Positions 17,562-26,880 of a DNA stretch of 64,000 bases are shown here, in pieces (position 1 is the first letter of the stretch; every line of letters starts with the position of its first letter). The stretch is from Roseiarcus sp963717215 (GTDB lineage Bacteria > Pseudomonadota > Alphaproteobacteria > Rhizobiales > Beijerinckiaceae), in assembly GCA_963717215.1 (NCBI GenBank), contig CAVQVS010000006.1, positions 62,001-126,000 on the forward strand, read 5' to 3'. A model generated the notes under the pieces. The model saw nothing but the letters and a program-made list of their open reading frames with translations. It made no database searches and had not been told where the DNA came from. The translations under genes were made by a program, and so were the position numbers.

Positions 17562-19727
17562 GCTGCGATCTCCGCCGGCTGGCTCTGAAGGCCCCACAGA
17601 TAGGCGTAGAGGCCGCCGGGACGGCGCAGCAGTTCGGCGTGCGACCCGACCTCGACGATGCGGCCGTCCGCCACGCCGACGATGCGGTCGCATCCCCGCA
17701 CGGCAGCCAGGCGATGGGCGATGATGATGACCGTCCGATCCTTGACGATGCGGCGCATGTTGCGCTGAACGATGCGCTCGCTCTCATAGTCTAGCGACGA
17801 CGTCGCCTCGTCGAAAATGAGAATGCGCGGATTGGTCGCGAGCGCGCGCGCAATGGCGATGCGCTGCCTTTGCCCGCCGGAAAGGTTGGCGCCGCGCTCC
17901 TCGATCAATGTGTCGTAGCCTTCCGGAAGCTTGTCGATGAACTCGTCGGCTCCAGCGAGCCGTGCGATCTCGATGACACGGGCGCGCGGCATCGCCGGAT
18001 TGGCGAAGGCGATGTTCTCATGGACGGTGCGGTTGAACAGGAGGTTCTCCTGGAGCACGACGCCGATGTGGCTGCGCAGCCACGCCGGATCGATATGGCT
18101 CAGGTCCGCCCCGTCGAGCAGCACCTGTCCTTCGTTCGGCAGGTAAAAGCGCTGAACAAGCTTGGTCAGGGTCGATTTGCCGGAGCCCGAGGGCCCGACA
18201 ACGCCAATCGTCTCGCCCGGCCGGATAGCTGAGCGAAATGTCCTTCAGGACCTCAGGCGCGCCCGGGCGATAGCGGAAGCCGACGCGGCGAAATTCGATC
18301 GCGCCGCGCGGCGTCGGCGGCAGGAGGCGCGCCGACGATGAGGATTCGGGCGCGGTGTTCAGGATATCGCCCAGGCGCTCGATCGAGATCTGCACCTGCT
18401 GAAAATCCTGCCAGATCTGCGACAGGCGCAGAATCGGCTGCACCGCCTGCGCGGCGATCATGTTGAAGGCGACGAGTTCGCCGACCGTCAGATCGCCGTC
18501 GATCACCGCCTTCGCGCCGAACAGAAGCAGCGCCGCCGTCGTCAGCTTGCTGATGTACTGAATGGCGAGTTGGCCGCCCGAACCCAGCATCGCAGCGGCG
18601 AAGCTCGTCTTGACGTAAGCCGCGAGTTTTTCCTCCCATTGCGCGCGCATGATCGGCTCGACCGCGGCAGCCTTCACCGTGTTCACGCCGACGATCGTTT
18701 CGACCAGGAACTGCTGGCTCGCCGCGCCACGGTTGAACTTCTCTTTGACCAGATCGCGCAACGGCGGCCGGATGGAAAAGCCGATCACGACGTAGAACGG
18801 AATCCCCGCGAGCACGATGAGAGTCAGCGACCACGAATAGGCGAACAAAACGCCGACGAACACAAAGGCGAACAGGAGGTCGAGCGCCGAGAACAACGCC
18901 TGTCCGGTGAGGAAATTGCGGATCGTCTCCAGCTCCCGCACCCGGGCGACGGTTTGCCCGGTCGATCGGGTCTCGAAATAGGAAATCGGCAGGCGTAGAA
19001 GATGCGCGAACAGGCGTTGGCCGAGCTCGACGTCGATCCGATTCGTGGTGTGCGAGAGCGCGTAGGTGCGTAGGTACTGGAGCGCAACGTCGAACAGGCC
19101 GATGGCGACGAGGCCCCCGACCAGCACGAACAAAGTCTCGTAACCGCGGTGGGTCAGCACTTTGTCGACCACCACCTGGAAGAACAGGGGCGTCGTGAGG
19201 GCGAAAATCTGCACGAACAGCGAGGCGCCCAGCACGTGACCAAGAGGACGGCGATAGCGCCAGATCGTGGGCAGGAACCAGCGCATGCCGAACTGGCTTG
19301 GATCGACGCCGGCGCCGCCGATCTTGCGAGCGACGAGAAGCACCTGCCCGCCGCTATCGCGCGCAAGGTCTTCGAGGGTTGCTTCCTGAACTGCGTGGCT
19401 GATCGGATCGACCAGTCGGCAAAGCCCTGACGGATTGCGGCCGCCGAAGACCATAAACGCGCCGCTAGCCATGCGGACGATCGCAGGCGTCGGCAAGGTC
19501 GAGAGCCGTTCGGCCGTGACTTTCTCCACCAGGCGCGCCCTCATTCCGACGAGCTTGGCGGCGCGAACGAGGTCCCCTTCATTGGCCTCGTGGGCGCCAA
19601 GCGCCAGTTCGCGCGCAAGCTGCGCCGGGTCGGCGCCAATGCGGTAATAGGCCGCGATCCCGCAGAGAGCGCGTAAGCCCCGGTCAAGCGGCGTCCCTTC
19701 GCTGGGAGGCGGCGCGGTCTCCATCAT
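17558..19727 (-). CDS. Type I secretion ABC transporter with degenerate C39 domain (frameshifted)
   Basis: An HlyB-like exporter. The N-terminal C39-like domain (residues about 10-130) aligns with the HlyB opening, but lacks cysteine at the peptidase position (RGLRALCGIAAYY, the only Cys is offset) and lacks the catalytic His. It should therefore bind, not cut, its substrate. Six membrane helices follow, then the ATPase. The reading frame breaks at about 18215-18222, just before Walker A: ETIGVVGPSGSGKSTLTKL is one frame over because of an extra G. The remaining ATPase has LSGGQRQRIAIARAL and DEATSSLDYESE. With one base removed the gene is in frame throughout (about 722 residues). Confidence 0.9.
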
Positions 19728-20057
19728 CTGAGCTCAAGCCTTTTCGGTCCAGGCCCGCCTGCCCGGGGACGATGGTTCGCACATGGCCACGATGCTGGCC
19801 GGCGCCGCGGGTCTTAACCGTAACGAATGACCGTCCGTCAGCTGCAAGCTGAACCACGGGACAGGCTTAGCAAAGGCTTGAGAACTGCTTCTTTTCGGGA
19901 TTCCGGCGGAGTCTTTCCTTAGCTTGGGCTGCGCCGGCTTCGTCAGAGCCGCGCGCCCGCGGCCTGAGCCTGAAGCTTCAGCAGTGAGAGCGAAGGAGAT
20001 CTTGCCTTCGCCATCGTTGTCCTGACGCTGTCGAGCCGCCCCGGCCCAAAGCGGTTT
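19728..20057. other. Intergenic region, no feature identified
   Basis: About 330 bp between the ABC transporter start and the end of ohr. I see no convincing reading frame. Only a short dyad (CAGCTGCAAGCTG around 19837-19850) stands out. The promoter of the type I secretion operon should lie close to 19728. Confidence 0.5.
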
Positions 20058-20498
20058 TTAAGCCCCGTGCGTGACGACTTTGACCTCGACATTGCCGCGG
20101 GTCGCGTGGCTATAGGGGCAGATCTTCTCGTGCGCCTCTTCCGCGAGCGACTGGAGTTCCGCCTGGGATAAGCTCGTGTCGGTCACGTCGAGCACGACGG
20201 CGAGGCCGAAGCCGCCCTTCTCGCGCGGGCCGATGCTGACGGCGCATTTCACCGTCGCCTTCGACGCGTCCTTCTTGTGCTGCTTGGCGATGAAGTCGAG
20301 CGCGCCGCCGAAGCAGGCCGCGTAGCCGGCGGCGAACAGGTGCTCGGGGGTCGCGGTGTTCGGCTTGCCCGGCCCGCCCATCTCCTTCGGCACGGAGAGG
20401 TCGACGCTGACCATGCCGTCGTCGGATTGGGTGTGGCCGTTGCGCCCGCCCTGCGCTGTGCCATGGGCGGTGTAAAGCGGCTTGATCGCGTCAGTCAT
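20058..20498 (-). CDS. ohr: Organic hydroperoxide resistance protein (Ohr/OsmC)
   Basis: A thiol peroxidase that reduces organic hydroperoxides. The 146 residues match Ohr. Both redox cysteines are present: FAAGYAACFGGALDFIAK (peroxidatic) and EKICPYSHATRGN (resolving). The NTATPEHLFAAGYAAC block marks the Ohr rather than the OsmC subgroup. It normally depends on lipoyl-protein reductants. No OhrR-type regulator lies next to it; the neighbouring PaiB-like gene starts at 21213 on the same strand. Confidence 0.95.
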   Translation of the reverse strand: MTDAIKPLYTAHGTAQGGRNGHTQSDDGMVSVDLSVPKEMGGPGKPNTATPEHLFAAGYAACFGGALDFIAKQHKKDASKATVKCAVSIGPREKGGFGLAVVLDVTDTSLSQAELQSLAEEAHEKICPYSHATRGNVEVKVVTHGA

Positions 20499-20577
20499 GT
20501 GCTCTCCTTCTTCTCACAATTTCGGCAGATGGCGCGAAATGGATCACGCCTTCATGCTCGCGGTAAATGCGTGCGGG

Positions 20578-21213
20578 TCAATCGCGGCCCGTCTCGCGCA
20601 CAATCTCGGCCATGGCGCGCGAGTCCTCGTCGCCCATGGCCTCGAGCCCAGCGACGACGCCTTCTCGGTCGGCGGCGCTGCGGTTCTGGCTCGTCTTCCA
20701 TTTGCCACGGATGTCGAGGATCTCGATTTCGATCCCGACGATCGCCCGGCGCTGCATGGCGATGAAATCGGCCGGCGCGTCGCTGACCGCCCAGGGCTTT
20801 TCGCGTCTTTCTTCGAGCGCGCGTGTCAGTTCCTCAATCTGCTGGCCGAGCCACGTGTGGTCCATGACCTTGGCCCGACCCCTCGCCTGGACCATGGTGT
20901 AGTTCCAGGTCGGGACGACTTTGCCGGTCTCCCGCTTGGTCTCGTACCAGGACGGGGTGATGTAGTGGTCATGGCCCTGGAACACGATGAGCGCGTCGGG
21001 CGACGCTTCAAGTTCGCGCCATTGCGGATTGGCGCGAGCGATATGCACTTTCAGCGTGCCCAGTCGTGAGGCGCCCGCATCGAGAACCAATGGAACCGAA
21101 TTGGCCACAAGCCCCTCGGCGCCATTGCTGATCAGCAGGCCGAACACGCGCTCGCGGATGAGGGCATGCAGTTCCGGCAGATTCTCGTTTCGGTGGAGCG
21201 GGGGTTCGTACAA
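20578..21213 (-). CDS. PaiB-like FMN-binding regulator/flavin reductase
   Basis: A 211-residue PaiB/DUF447-type protein with a split-barrel FMN-binding fold. Visible family segments are MYEPPLHRNENLPELHALIR at the start, HIARANPQWRELE, GHDHYITPSWYETKRET and the conserved VPTWNYTMVQARGRAKVM. In Bacillus PaiB is linked to repression of sporulation and protease genes, but most proteobacterial copies are uncharacterised. It precedes ohr by 79 bp on the same strand and could be cotranscribed with it. Confidence 0.9.
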   Translation of the reverse strand: MYEPPLHRNENLPELHALIRERVFGLLISNGAEGLVANSVPLVLDAGASRLGTLKVHIARANPQWRELEASPDALIVFQGHDHYITPSWYETKRETGKVVPTWNYTMVQARGRAKVMDHTWLGQQIEELTRALEERREKPWAVSDAPADFIAMQRRAIVGIEIEILDIRGKWKTSQNRSAADREGVVAGLEAMGDEDSRAMAEIVRETGRD

Positions 21214-21276
21214 TGCAGCCTCGTCGCCACAATGTGGGCGATGTCAAAGTGAATGTGAAGGGCGGGCGCTTTCGCC

Positions 21277-21741
21277 TCAGAGCCCGAGGTCGCTCAAGCC
21301 CGGATGATCGTCTGGACGACGGCCGAGCGGCCAGTGATAAAGGCGGTCCTGTTCGCGGATCGGGAGATCGTTGATGCTCGCCAGGCGCACCCGCATCAGG
21401 CCGTCCTCGTCGAACTCCCAGTTCTCATTGCCGTAAGAGCGGAACCAGCTTCCCGAATCGTCGCGCCACTCGTAGGCGAAGCGAACCGCGATGCGGTTCT
21501 CATGAAAGGCCCACAGCTCCTTGATCAGCCGATAGTCGAGCTCGCGGTTCCATTTGCGGGTCAGAAACGCCTCGATCGCAGGACGCCCCTGAAGGAACTC
21601 GGCGCGGTTTCGCCACCGGCTGTTTTCCGTATATGCGAGCGCGACGCGGGCCGGGTCGCGGGTGTTCCAGGCGTCCTCCGCCATGCGCGCCTTCTGCGCC
21701 GCGGTTTCCTGATTATAGGGTGGCAGCGGCGGTCGGCTCAC
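21277..21741 (-). CDS. DUF1348 (NTF2/SnoaL-like) protein
   Basis: A 154-residue alpha+beta-barrel protein. It begins PPYNQETAAQKARMAEDAWN and contains YTENSRWRNRAEFLQGRPAI, FLTRKWNRELDYRLIKELWA and FAYEWRDDSGSWFRSYGNEN, the set that defines DUF1348. Activity is unknown. It starts 14 bp downstream of the ispG stop and is probably cotranscribed with it. Confidence 0.88.
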   Translation of the reverse strand: MSRPPLPPYNQETAAQKARMAEDAWNTRDPARVALAYTENSRWRNRAEFLQGRPAIEAFLTRKWNRELDYRLIKELWAFHENRIAVRFAYEWRDDSGSWFRSYGNENWEFDEDGLMRVRLASINDLPIREQDRLYHWPLGRRPDDHPGLSDLGL

Positions 21742-21754
21742 GGTTCGCGCTCCC

Positions 21755-23040
21755 CTATTCCGCCGCCTGCCGGCCGGCGCCGTAGCGCTTCTCGATATAG
21801 TCGTTGACCAGCGCCTTGAAATCTTCTGCGATCCGAGGCCCGCGAAGGGTCACGGTCTTGACCCCGTCGACGAATACCGGTGCGGCCGGCGCTTCGCCGG
21901 TGCCGGGCAGCGAAATGCCAATATTGGCGTGCTTGCTCTCGCCCGGGCCGTTGACGATGCAGCCCATCACCGCAACGTTCAGCCGCTCGACACCGGGATA
22001 GACCGCGCGCCATTCCGGCATCGACGTCGCGAGATAAGTCTCGATGTCGCGCGCAAGCTCCTGGAACACGGTCGAGGTCGTGCGCCCGCAGCCCGGACAG
22101 GCCGCCACCTGCGGCGCAAAATTGCGGAAGCCCATGGTCTGCAGAAGTTCCTGCGCGACCTTGACCTCCTGCGTCCGGTCGCCGCCGGGCTCGGGGGTGA
22201 GCGAAATACGGATCGTATCGCCGAGCCCCTGCTGCAGCAAAATGCCGAGCGCCGCGGACGAGGCGACAATGCCCTTCGAGCCCATGCCGGCTTCGGTCAG
22301 GCCCAGATGCAACGCATAATCGCACCGCTGCCCAAGCATGCGATAGACAGTGATGAGATCCTGCACCGACGAGACTTTCGCCGACAGGATAATGCGCTCG
22401 CGCTGCGAGGCCGATCTCCTCCGCGCGCGCCGCCGACAAAAGCGCCGACCTCACCATCGCCTCGCGCGTAACGGCCCCCGCCTCGAGCGGCGTCGCGCTC
22501 GCCGCATTCTCGTCCATGAGCGTCGTCAGAAGCTCCTGATCAAGCGAACCCCAGTTGGCGCCGATGCGCACCGTCTTGCCGTTGCGGATGGCGATCTCGA
22601 CGATCTTGCCGAACTGCAGGTCGCGCTTGTTCTTGAAGCCGACATTGCCGGGATTGATGCGATATTTGTCGAGCGCTTCGGCGCAGGCCGGATGTTCGGC
22701 CAAGAGCTTGTGGCCGATGTAGTGGAAGTCGCCGATCAGCGGCGCGGTGATGCCTCTGGCGCGCAGGCGGTCGCGAATATGGGGCACGGCAGCGGCGGCT
22801 TCGTCGCGATCGACCGTGATGCGCACCAGTTCCGAACCGGCCCGCGCCAAAGCCGCGACCTGGCGGGTGGTCGCCTCGATATCGGCGGTGTCGGTGTTGG
22901 TCATCGACTGGACGACGATCGGCGCGCCGCCGCCAACGATAACCGCCCCCTCGCCCTGCGCCGACCCGAACCCCGACGGTCGCGTGGCGGGAGAGCGGCC
23001 CGCAGGGCGTTTCCGACATCGCAAGGCTCATCGTCGTCAT
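21755..23040 (-). CDS. ispG: 4-hydroxy-3-methylbut-2-enyl-diphosphate synthase IspG (frameshifted)
   Basis: A [4Fe-4S] enzyme of the MEP isoprenoid pathway. The central part (GGGAPIVVQSMTNTDTADIE ... AMVRSALLSAARAEEIGL) reads in one frame. The continuation RERIILSAKVSSVQDLITVY and the cluster region (FAPQVAACPGCGRTTSTVFQ, GCIVNGPGESKHANIG) read in another. The break is at about 22400-22406 and fits one extra base. A second shift at about 22945-22970 is likely, because the N-terminus SRHATVGVRVG lies in a third frame. Start is probably ATG 23031 or 23040. IspG is normally essential, so sequence error is the favoured explanation. Confidence 0.9.
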
Positions 23041-23213
23041 ACCCTTTCCGGCCGTGCTCCGACCGAAGTCATCCCCGCAGGCTTCTAAGCTCTCAGGGCG
23101 AATTTGTCATCCGTGGCTGCTGCACCGCAATGGGCCCTCGAAAGCTGCGATCGCAATGCAATATGACCTCGATCGCGGACGGTTTGCCGCGGTCCCATCA
23201 AGGAGAAACGCCG

Positions 23214-24000
23214 ATGTCGCTCGCCAAACGTCACGCCCTTGTCACCGGCTCGACAAGCGGCATTGGCCTGGCGATCGCCCGCGCCCTCGCCAAGGAAGGC
23301 GCGGACGTCGTCATCAACGGGTTCGGCGACAAGGCGGCGATCGAGGCCGAGCGCGTCAAAATCGAGACAGGAATTCGGGGTCAAGGCTTTCTACCACAGC
23401 GCCGACATGGCGAACGGAGCGGAGATCGAGGTGATGGTCGCCGACGCCAGAGCCAAGATGGGATCGGTGGACATCCTCGTCAACAACGCGGGCATCCAGC
23501 ACGTCTCGCCCATTGAAGACTTTCCGACCGACAAGTGGGACGCGATCATCGCCATCAACCTCTCAGCCCCTTTCCATGCGATGCGCGCCGCGATTCCAGC
23601 CATGAAGGCGCAGAAATGGGGCCGCATCATCAGCACGGCCTCGGCTCATTCGCTCGTCGCCTCGCCGTTCAAGGGCGCCTATGTCGCGGCCAAGCACGGC
23701 CTTACCGGGCTGACCAAGACGGTTGCGCTCGAACTCGCGACATCTGGCGTCACGGCCAATTGCATCTCGCCCGGCTATGTCTCGACGCCGCTGGTCGAGC
23801 GCCAGATCCCCGACACGATGAAGGCGCGCAACATGACGCGCGAGCAGGTGATCAAGGACGTGATGCTCGCCGCCCAGCCGACCAAGCAATTCGTCAGCGT
23901 CGACCACGTCGCGGCGGTCGCGGTCTTTCTTTGCTCCGACGCCGGCGCCTCGATCACAGGCGCGAACATGTCGATCGATGGCGGGTGGACCGCCGCGTAA
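23214..24000 (+). CDS. 3-hydroxybutyrate dehydrogenase (frameshifted)
   Basis: An SDR that interconverts 3-hydroxybutyrate and acetoacetate in polyhydroxybutyrate turnover. The start MSLAKRHALVTGSTSGIGLA follows AAGGAGAAA. The frame breaks at about 23367-23371, where one extra base turns the expected KIETEFGVKAFYHSADM into two frames. The rest carries VDILVNNAGIQHVSPIEDF, YVAAKHGLTGLTK (catalytic Tyr/Lys), the family hallmark NCISPGYVSTPLVERQIP and the end TGANMSIDGGWTAA. The total length minus one base encodes about 261 residues, the family norm. Divergent from ispG. Confidence 0.92.
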
Positions 24001-24123
24001 GCCGCTGCGGCCGCCCAACGAACAAAGGCGGCCGCGCCCGGGGAGGTCTGCATGATTGGCAAACCGGCGCCGGTCTGCAGTTCCGCGGGGCAGTGAATTT
24101 CCAATAACTTTTCTGTGTATAGT

Positions 24124-24897
24124 CTACCGATGCTTGAAGTCCGCCGCCCGCTTCTCGGCGAAAGCGCGCATGCCCTCCTTCTGGTCTTCGGTCGCGAACA
24201 GCGAATGGAAGATGCGGCGCTCGAACCGGATCCCTTCCGCCAGCGTCGTCTCCTGGGCGCGGTTGACGGCCTCCTTGGCGGCGTAGACCGCGGGCCTCGA
24301 TAAAGCAGCGATCGATGCGGCGACCTTGAGCGCCTCCTCGATCAGCGACGCGGCCGGCACGATGCGCGAGACGAGACCGGAGCGCTCGGCCTCGGCCGCG
24401 TCCATCATCCGTCCGGTCAGGATCATCTCCATCGCCTTCGATTTGCCGACCGCGCGGGTCAGGCGCTGGGTGCCGCCGGCGCCGGGGATCACGCCAAGCT
24501 TGATCTCGGGCTGGCCGAATTTGGCGGTGTCGGCGGCGAGAATGAAATCGCACATCATCGCGATCTCGCATCCCCCGCCAAGCGCGAAGCCGGCGACGGC
24601 GGCGATGATGGGCTTCCGCGCCTTCGCCACATTCTCCCAGCGGGAGATGAAGTCGCCGATGAAAGCCTCGGCAAAGGTCTTGTCCTGCATTTCCTTGATG
24701 TCGGCGCCGGCGGCGAAGGCTTTCTCGGAGCCGGTCAGCACGATCGCGCCGATCGCAGGGTCGGTCTCGAAGACCTCAAGCGCCGCATTGAGGTCCTCGA
24801 TCAGCGCCGCCGACAGCGCGTTCAGGGCTTGCGGCCGGTTGAGCCTGATGAGGCCGACGGCGCCATGGGTTTCGACAAGGATGTTGGCGTAGGTCAT
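24124..24897 (-). CDS. Enoyl-CoA hydratase
   Basis: Hydrates trans-2-enoyl-CoA in beta-oxidation. 257 residues of the crotonase family. The oxyanion-hole segments AFAAGADIKEMQ and AVAGFALGGGCEIAMMCDF and the two catalytic glutamates (in GGGCEIAM and in IKLGVIPGAGGTQRL) are all present. I chose ATG 24897 (MTYANILVETHGAVGL), the usual start of this subgroup. The gene stands alone between hbdH (convergent) and a quinone oxidoreductase on the same strand. Confidence 0.94.
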   Translation of the reverse strand: MTYANILVETHGAVGLIRLNRPQALNALSAALIEDLNAALEVFETDPAIGAIVLTGSEKAFAAGADIKEMQDKTFAEAFIGDFISRWENVAKARKPIIAAVAGFALGGGCEIAMMCDFILAADTAKFGQPEIKLGVIPGAGGTQRLTRAVGKSKAMEMILTGRMMDAAEAERSGLVSRIVPAASLIEEALKVAASIAALSRPAVYAAKEAVNRAQETTLAEGIRFERRIFHSLFATEDQKEGMRAFAEKRAADFKHR

Positions 24898-25006
24898 GGG
24901 CTCGGGTTCCCTTTCAGCATGACGCCTAACCAATCAACAGATGGATGGGAAGGTGAGGGGCGGACCTTCGAGTTCCTTAAGGCGTCAGCCAACCGATATC
25001 GGGACG

Positions 25007-26029
25007 CTAGGGGGTGAGGAGCACTTTTCCGATGTTGCTGCGGTCCTGGATAAAATGATGCGCGGCCGCGGCCTCGCTAAATCTGAAAATTCGCGCGACC
25101 CGAGGCTTGATGGCGCCTTGCTCCCAGAGCCGTATGAGCTGATTCATCCAGGCGCCAGTGCGATCAGGTTCATCCCACATGTGCCCCAGGTTGACACCAA
25201 AGACGCCTTTGTTCGCGTTCATCAGGGAGAGCGGATTGAACTGAAGCCAGGGCGTCCGGGCAACCATCGACATCATCCCAAGCATGCCCCCGGTCTTATT
25301 CGTGGCGGCCGACGAGGCGCCGAAAATCCCAAGTCGACCTGTGGGCGCCAGAAGTCGATAGCCCTTTTTGAGCGATGCGCCGCCCACTGGGTCGAGGATG
25401 AGCTCGACACCCTGGCCTTGCGTGATCTCTCGCGCGCGCTTTTCGAAATCTTCGGTCCGGTAGTCGATCAAATGGTCGACGCCGAGCGCGCGCAATTCTT
25501 GGTGCTTGGCGGCGGACGCCGTTCCAATGACTTTGGCGCCGATGTGCTTGGCGATCTGGGTCGCAGCGACACCAACCCCGCCGCCTGCGGAATGGACCAG
25601 CATCGTTTCGCCCGCCTTGAGGCCGCCCATTACAACGATGAGCTGCCAGGCGGTGAGATAATTGACCGGAATCGCGGCGCCTTCCTCGGCGGACATGCCT
25701 TCGGGCCGCGCGAAGACCCTCCCCGTCGGGGCGCACACGACGTCGGCGTATCCGCCAAATAGCGTCAGCGCGAACACATCGCGTCCAACCCAGCTAGGAT
25801 CGACGCCTTCGCCGACAGCGTCGACGCGCCCGGCGACCTCGTATCCCGGAACGACGGGAATCTTGGGCAAATCCGGATAGAGGCCCATTCGCCCCATCAC
25901 GTCAGCGAAATTGATCCCGCTTGCTTCAACGCGAATGCGCGCCTCGCCTGCTCTAGGATTGGGATCCGGAGCCTCCTTGAGAACGAGTGTCTCGGGAGGC
26001 CCGGCTTTCGAAATCCAAATCTGCCGCAT
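25007..26029 (-). CDS. Quinone oxidoreductase / zinc-independent medium-chain dehydrogenase
   Basis: A 340-residue MDR-superfamily protein of the QOR group. It has VVPGYEVAGRVDAVG, the NADPH-binding HSAGGGVGVAATQIAKHIGA and GVDHLIDYRTEDFEK, and lacks the zinc-ligand set of true alcohol dehydrogenases. The expected activity is NADPH-dependent reduction of quinones or enones. Only 50 bp separates it from the cyclase gene upstream on the same strand, so cotranscription is possible. The physiological substrate is unknown. Confidence 0.88.
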   Translation of the reverse strand: MRQIWISKAGPPETLVLKEAPDPNPRAGEARIRVEASGINFADVMGRMGLYPDLPKIPVVPGYEVAGRVDAVGEGVDPSWVGRDVFALTLFGGYADVVCAPTGRVFARPEGMSAEEGAAIPVNYLTAWQLIVVMGGLKAGETMLVHSAGGGVGVAATQIAKHIGAKVIGTASAAKHQELRALGVDHLIDYRTEDFEKRAREITQGQGVELILDPVGGASLKKGYRLLAPTGRLGIFGASSAATNKTGGMLGMMSMVARTPWLQFNPLSLMNANKGVFGVNLGHMWDEPDRTGAWMNQLIRLWEQGAIKPRVARIFRFSEAAAAHHFIQDRSNIGKVLLTP

Positions 26030-26079
26030 GACTCAAGCGCTCCTGCGGGGTTGGCGCCAGCCGTTCGCCGCCAAAGGGT

Positions 26080-26811
26080 TCACGCCGCCCAGAGCTTGGC
26101 GGGCGCGTCGATTCCCTTCAGCTGATAGTCGCGCCCGGCGCTCTCCGCCAGCGTGGCGTCCGCCTTTTCACGCACGGCGGCGGTCATGAGAATTTGATCG
26201 GAGGCCGCCGCGCTTTGCGCGCGGGAGGCGACGTTCACCACCGTGCCGATCGCGGTCAGATCCTGATGCGTGCGGCCGAACTCGCCGAAATTGACGCGGC
26301 CGGTGTCGAGGCCAATTCCAATTCCAATCGTTGCAGCCTCGGCGCCGAAGGCGTGCGAAAGCGCCTCACGCCGATCGCGCCAAAGCTCCTGGATTCTCCG
26401 CGCGGCCGCGAGCGCGTGGGCGGCATGGTCCTCGCGCTTGATCGGAAAATTGAAGATCGCCAAAACGGCGTCCCCCATCGTCTTGTTGATGATGCCGTCG
26501 TGCTCCCAGATCGCCTCGCCGCAAATGTCGTAAAAGGCGTCGAGTAGATTGGCGATCGCGCCGCTCGACTGGGACTGGGAGAGACTTGTGTAGCCCCGGA
26601 GATCAGCGAACAGGATGGTGGCGTCGAGCTCGACCTGCCGCGCCTTCATGACCCGCTCGAACATCGTCTCGCAGATCGTGCAGACGTTCGGGTTCATGCG
26701 GCTTTGGCGGATGCCGACCGCGCGGTAGGGCACGGCGGCGATGGTGCGCAAAGCGATCGGCAGCTTCATATTCTGCCAGCACCCCACGCAGAAAATCGGT
26801 TGCGACGCCAT
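26080..26811 (-). CDS. Class III adenylate/guanylate cyclase with CxxC N-terminus
   Basis: A 243-residue soluble protein. The N-terminal 50 residues carry two short Cys pairs (CVGCW and CTICE), suggesting a small metal-binding or redox knuckle. The catalytic domain shows the metal Asp in TILFADLRGYTSLSQSQ, the conserved MGDAVLAIFNFP, and the late signature GTVVNVASRAQSAA. Residue identity at the purine-selecting position cannot be decided by eye, so cAMP or cGMP is open. No membrane segment is seen. It belongs to the widespread alphaproteobacterial cyclase group with unknown inputs. Confidence 0.87.
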   Translation of the reverse strand: MASQPIFCVGCWQNMKLPIALRTIAAVPYRAVGIRQSRMNPNVCTICETMFERVMKARQVELDATILFADLRGYTSLSQSQSSGAIANLLDAFYDICGEAIWEHDGIINKTMGDAVLAIFNFPIKREDHAAHALAAARRIQELWRDRREALSHAFGAEAATIGIGIGLDTGRVNFGEFGRTHQDLTAIGTVVNVASRAQSAAASDQILMTAAVREKADATLAESAGRDYQLKGIDAPAKLWAA

Positions 26812-26880
26812 CGGTTCGTTCCTGCCAGGTTGAAGCGCGGTTTAGCACCGGGCGGATGGGTGTCAACCAGACATAGGCCG

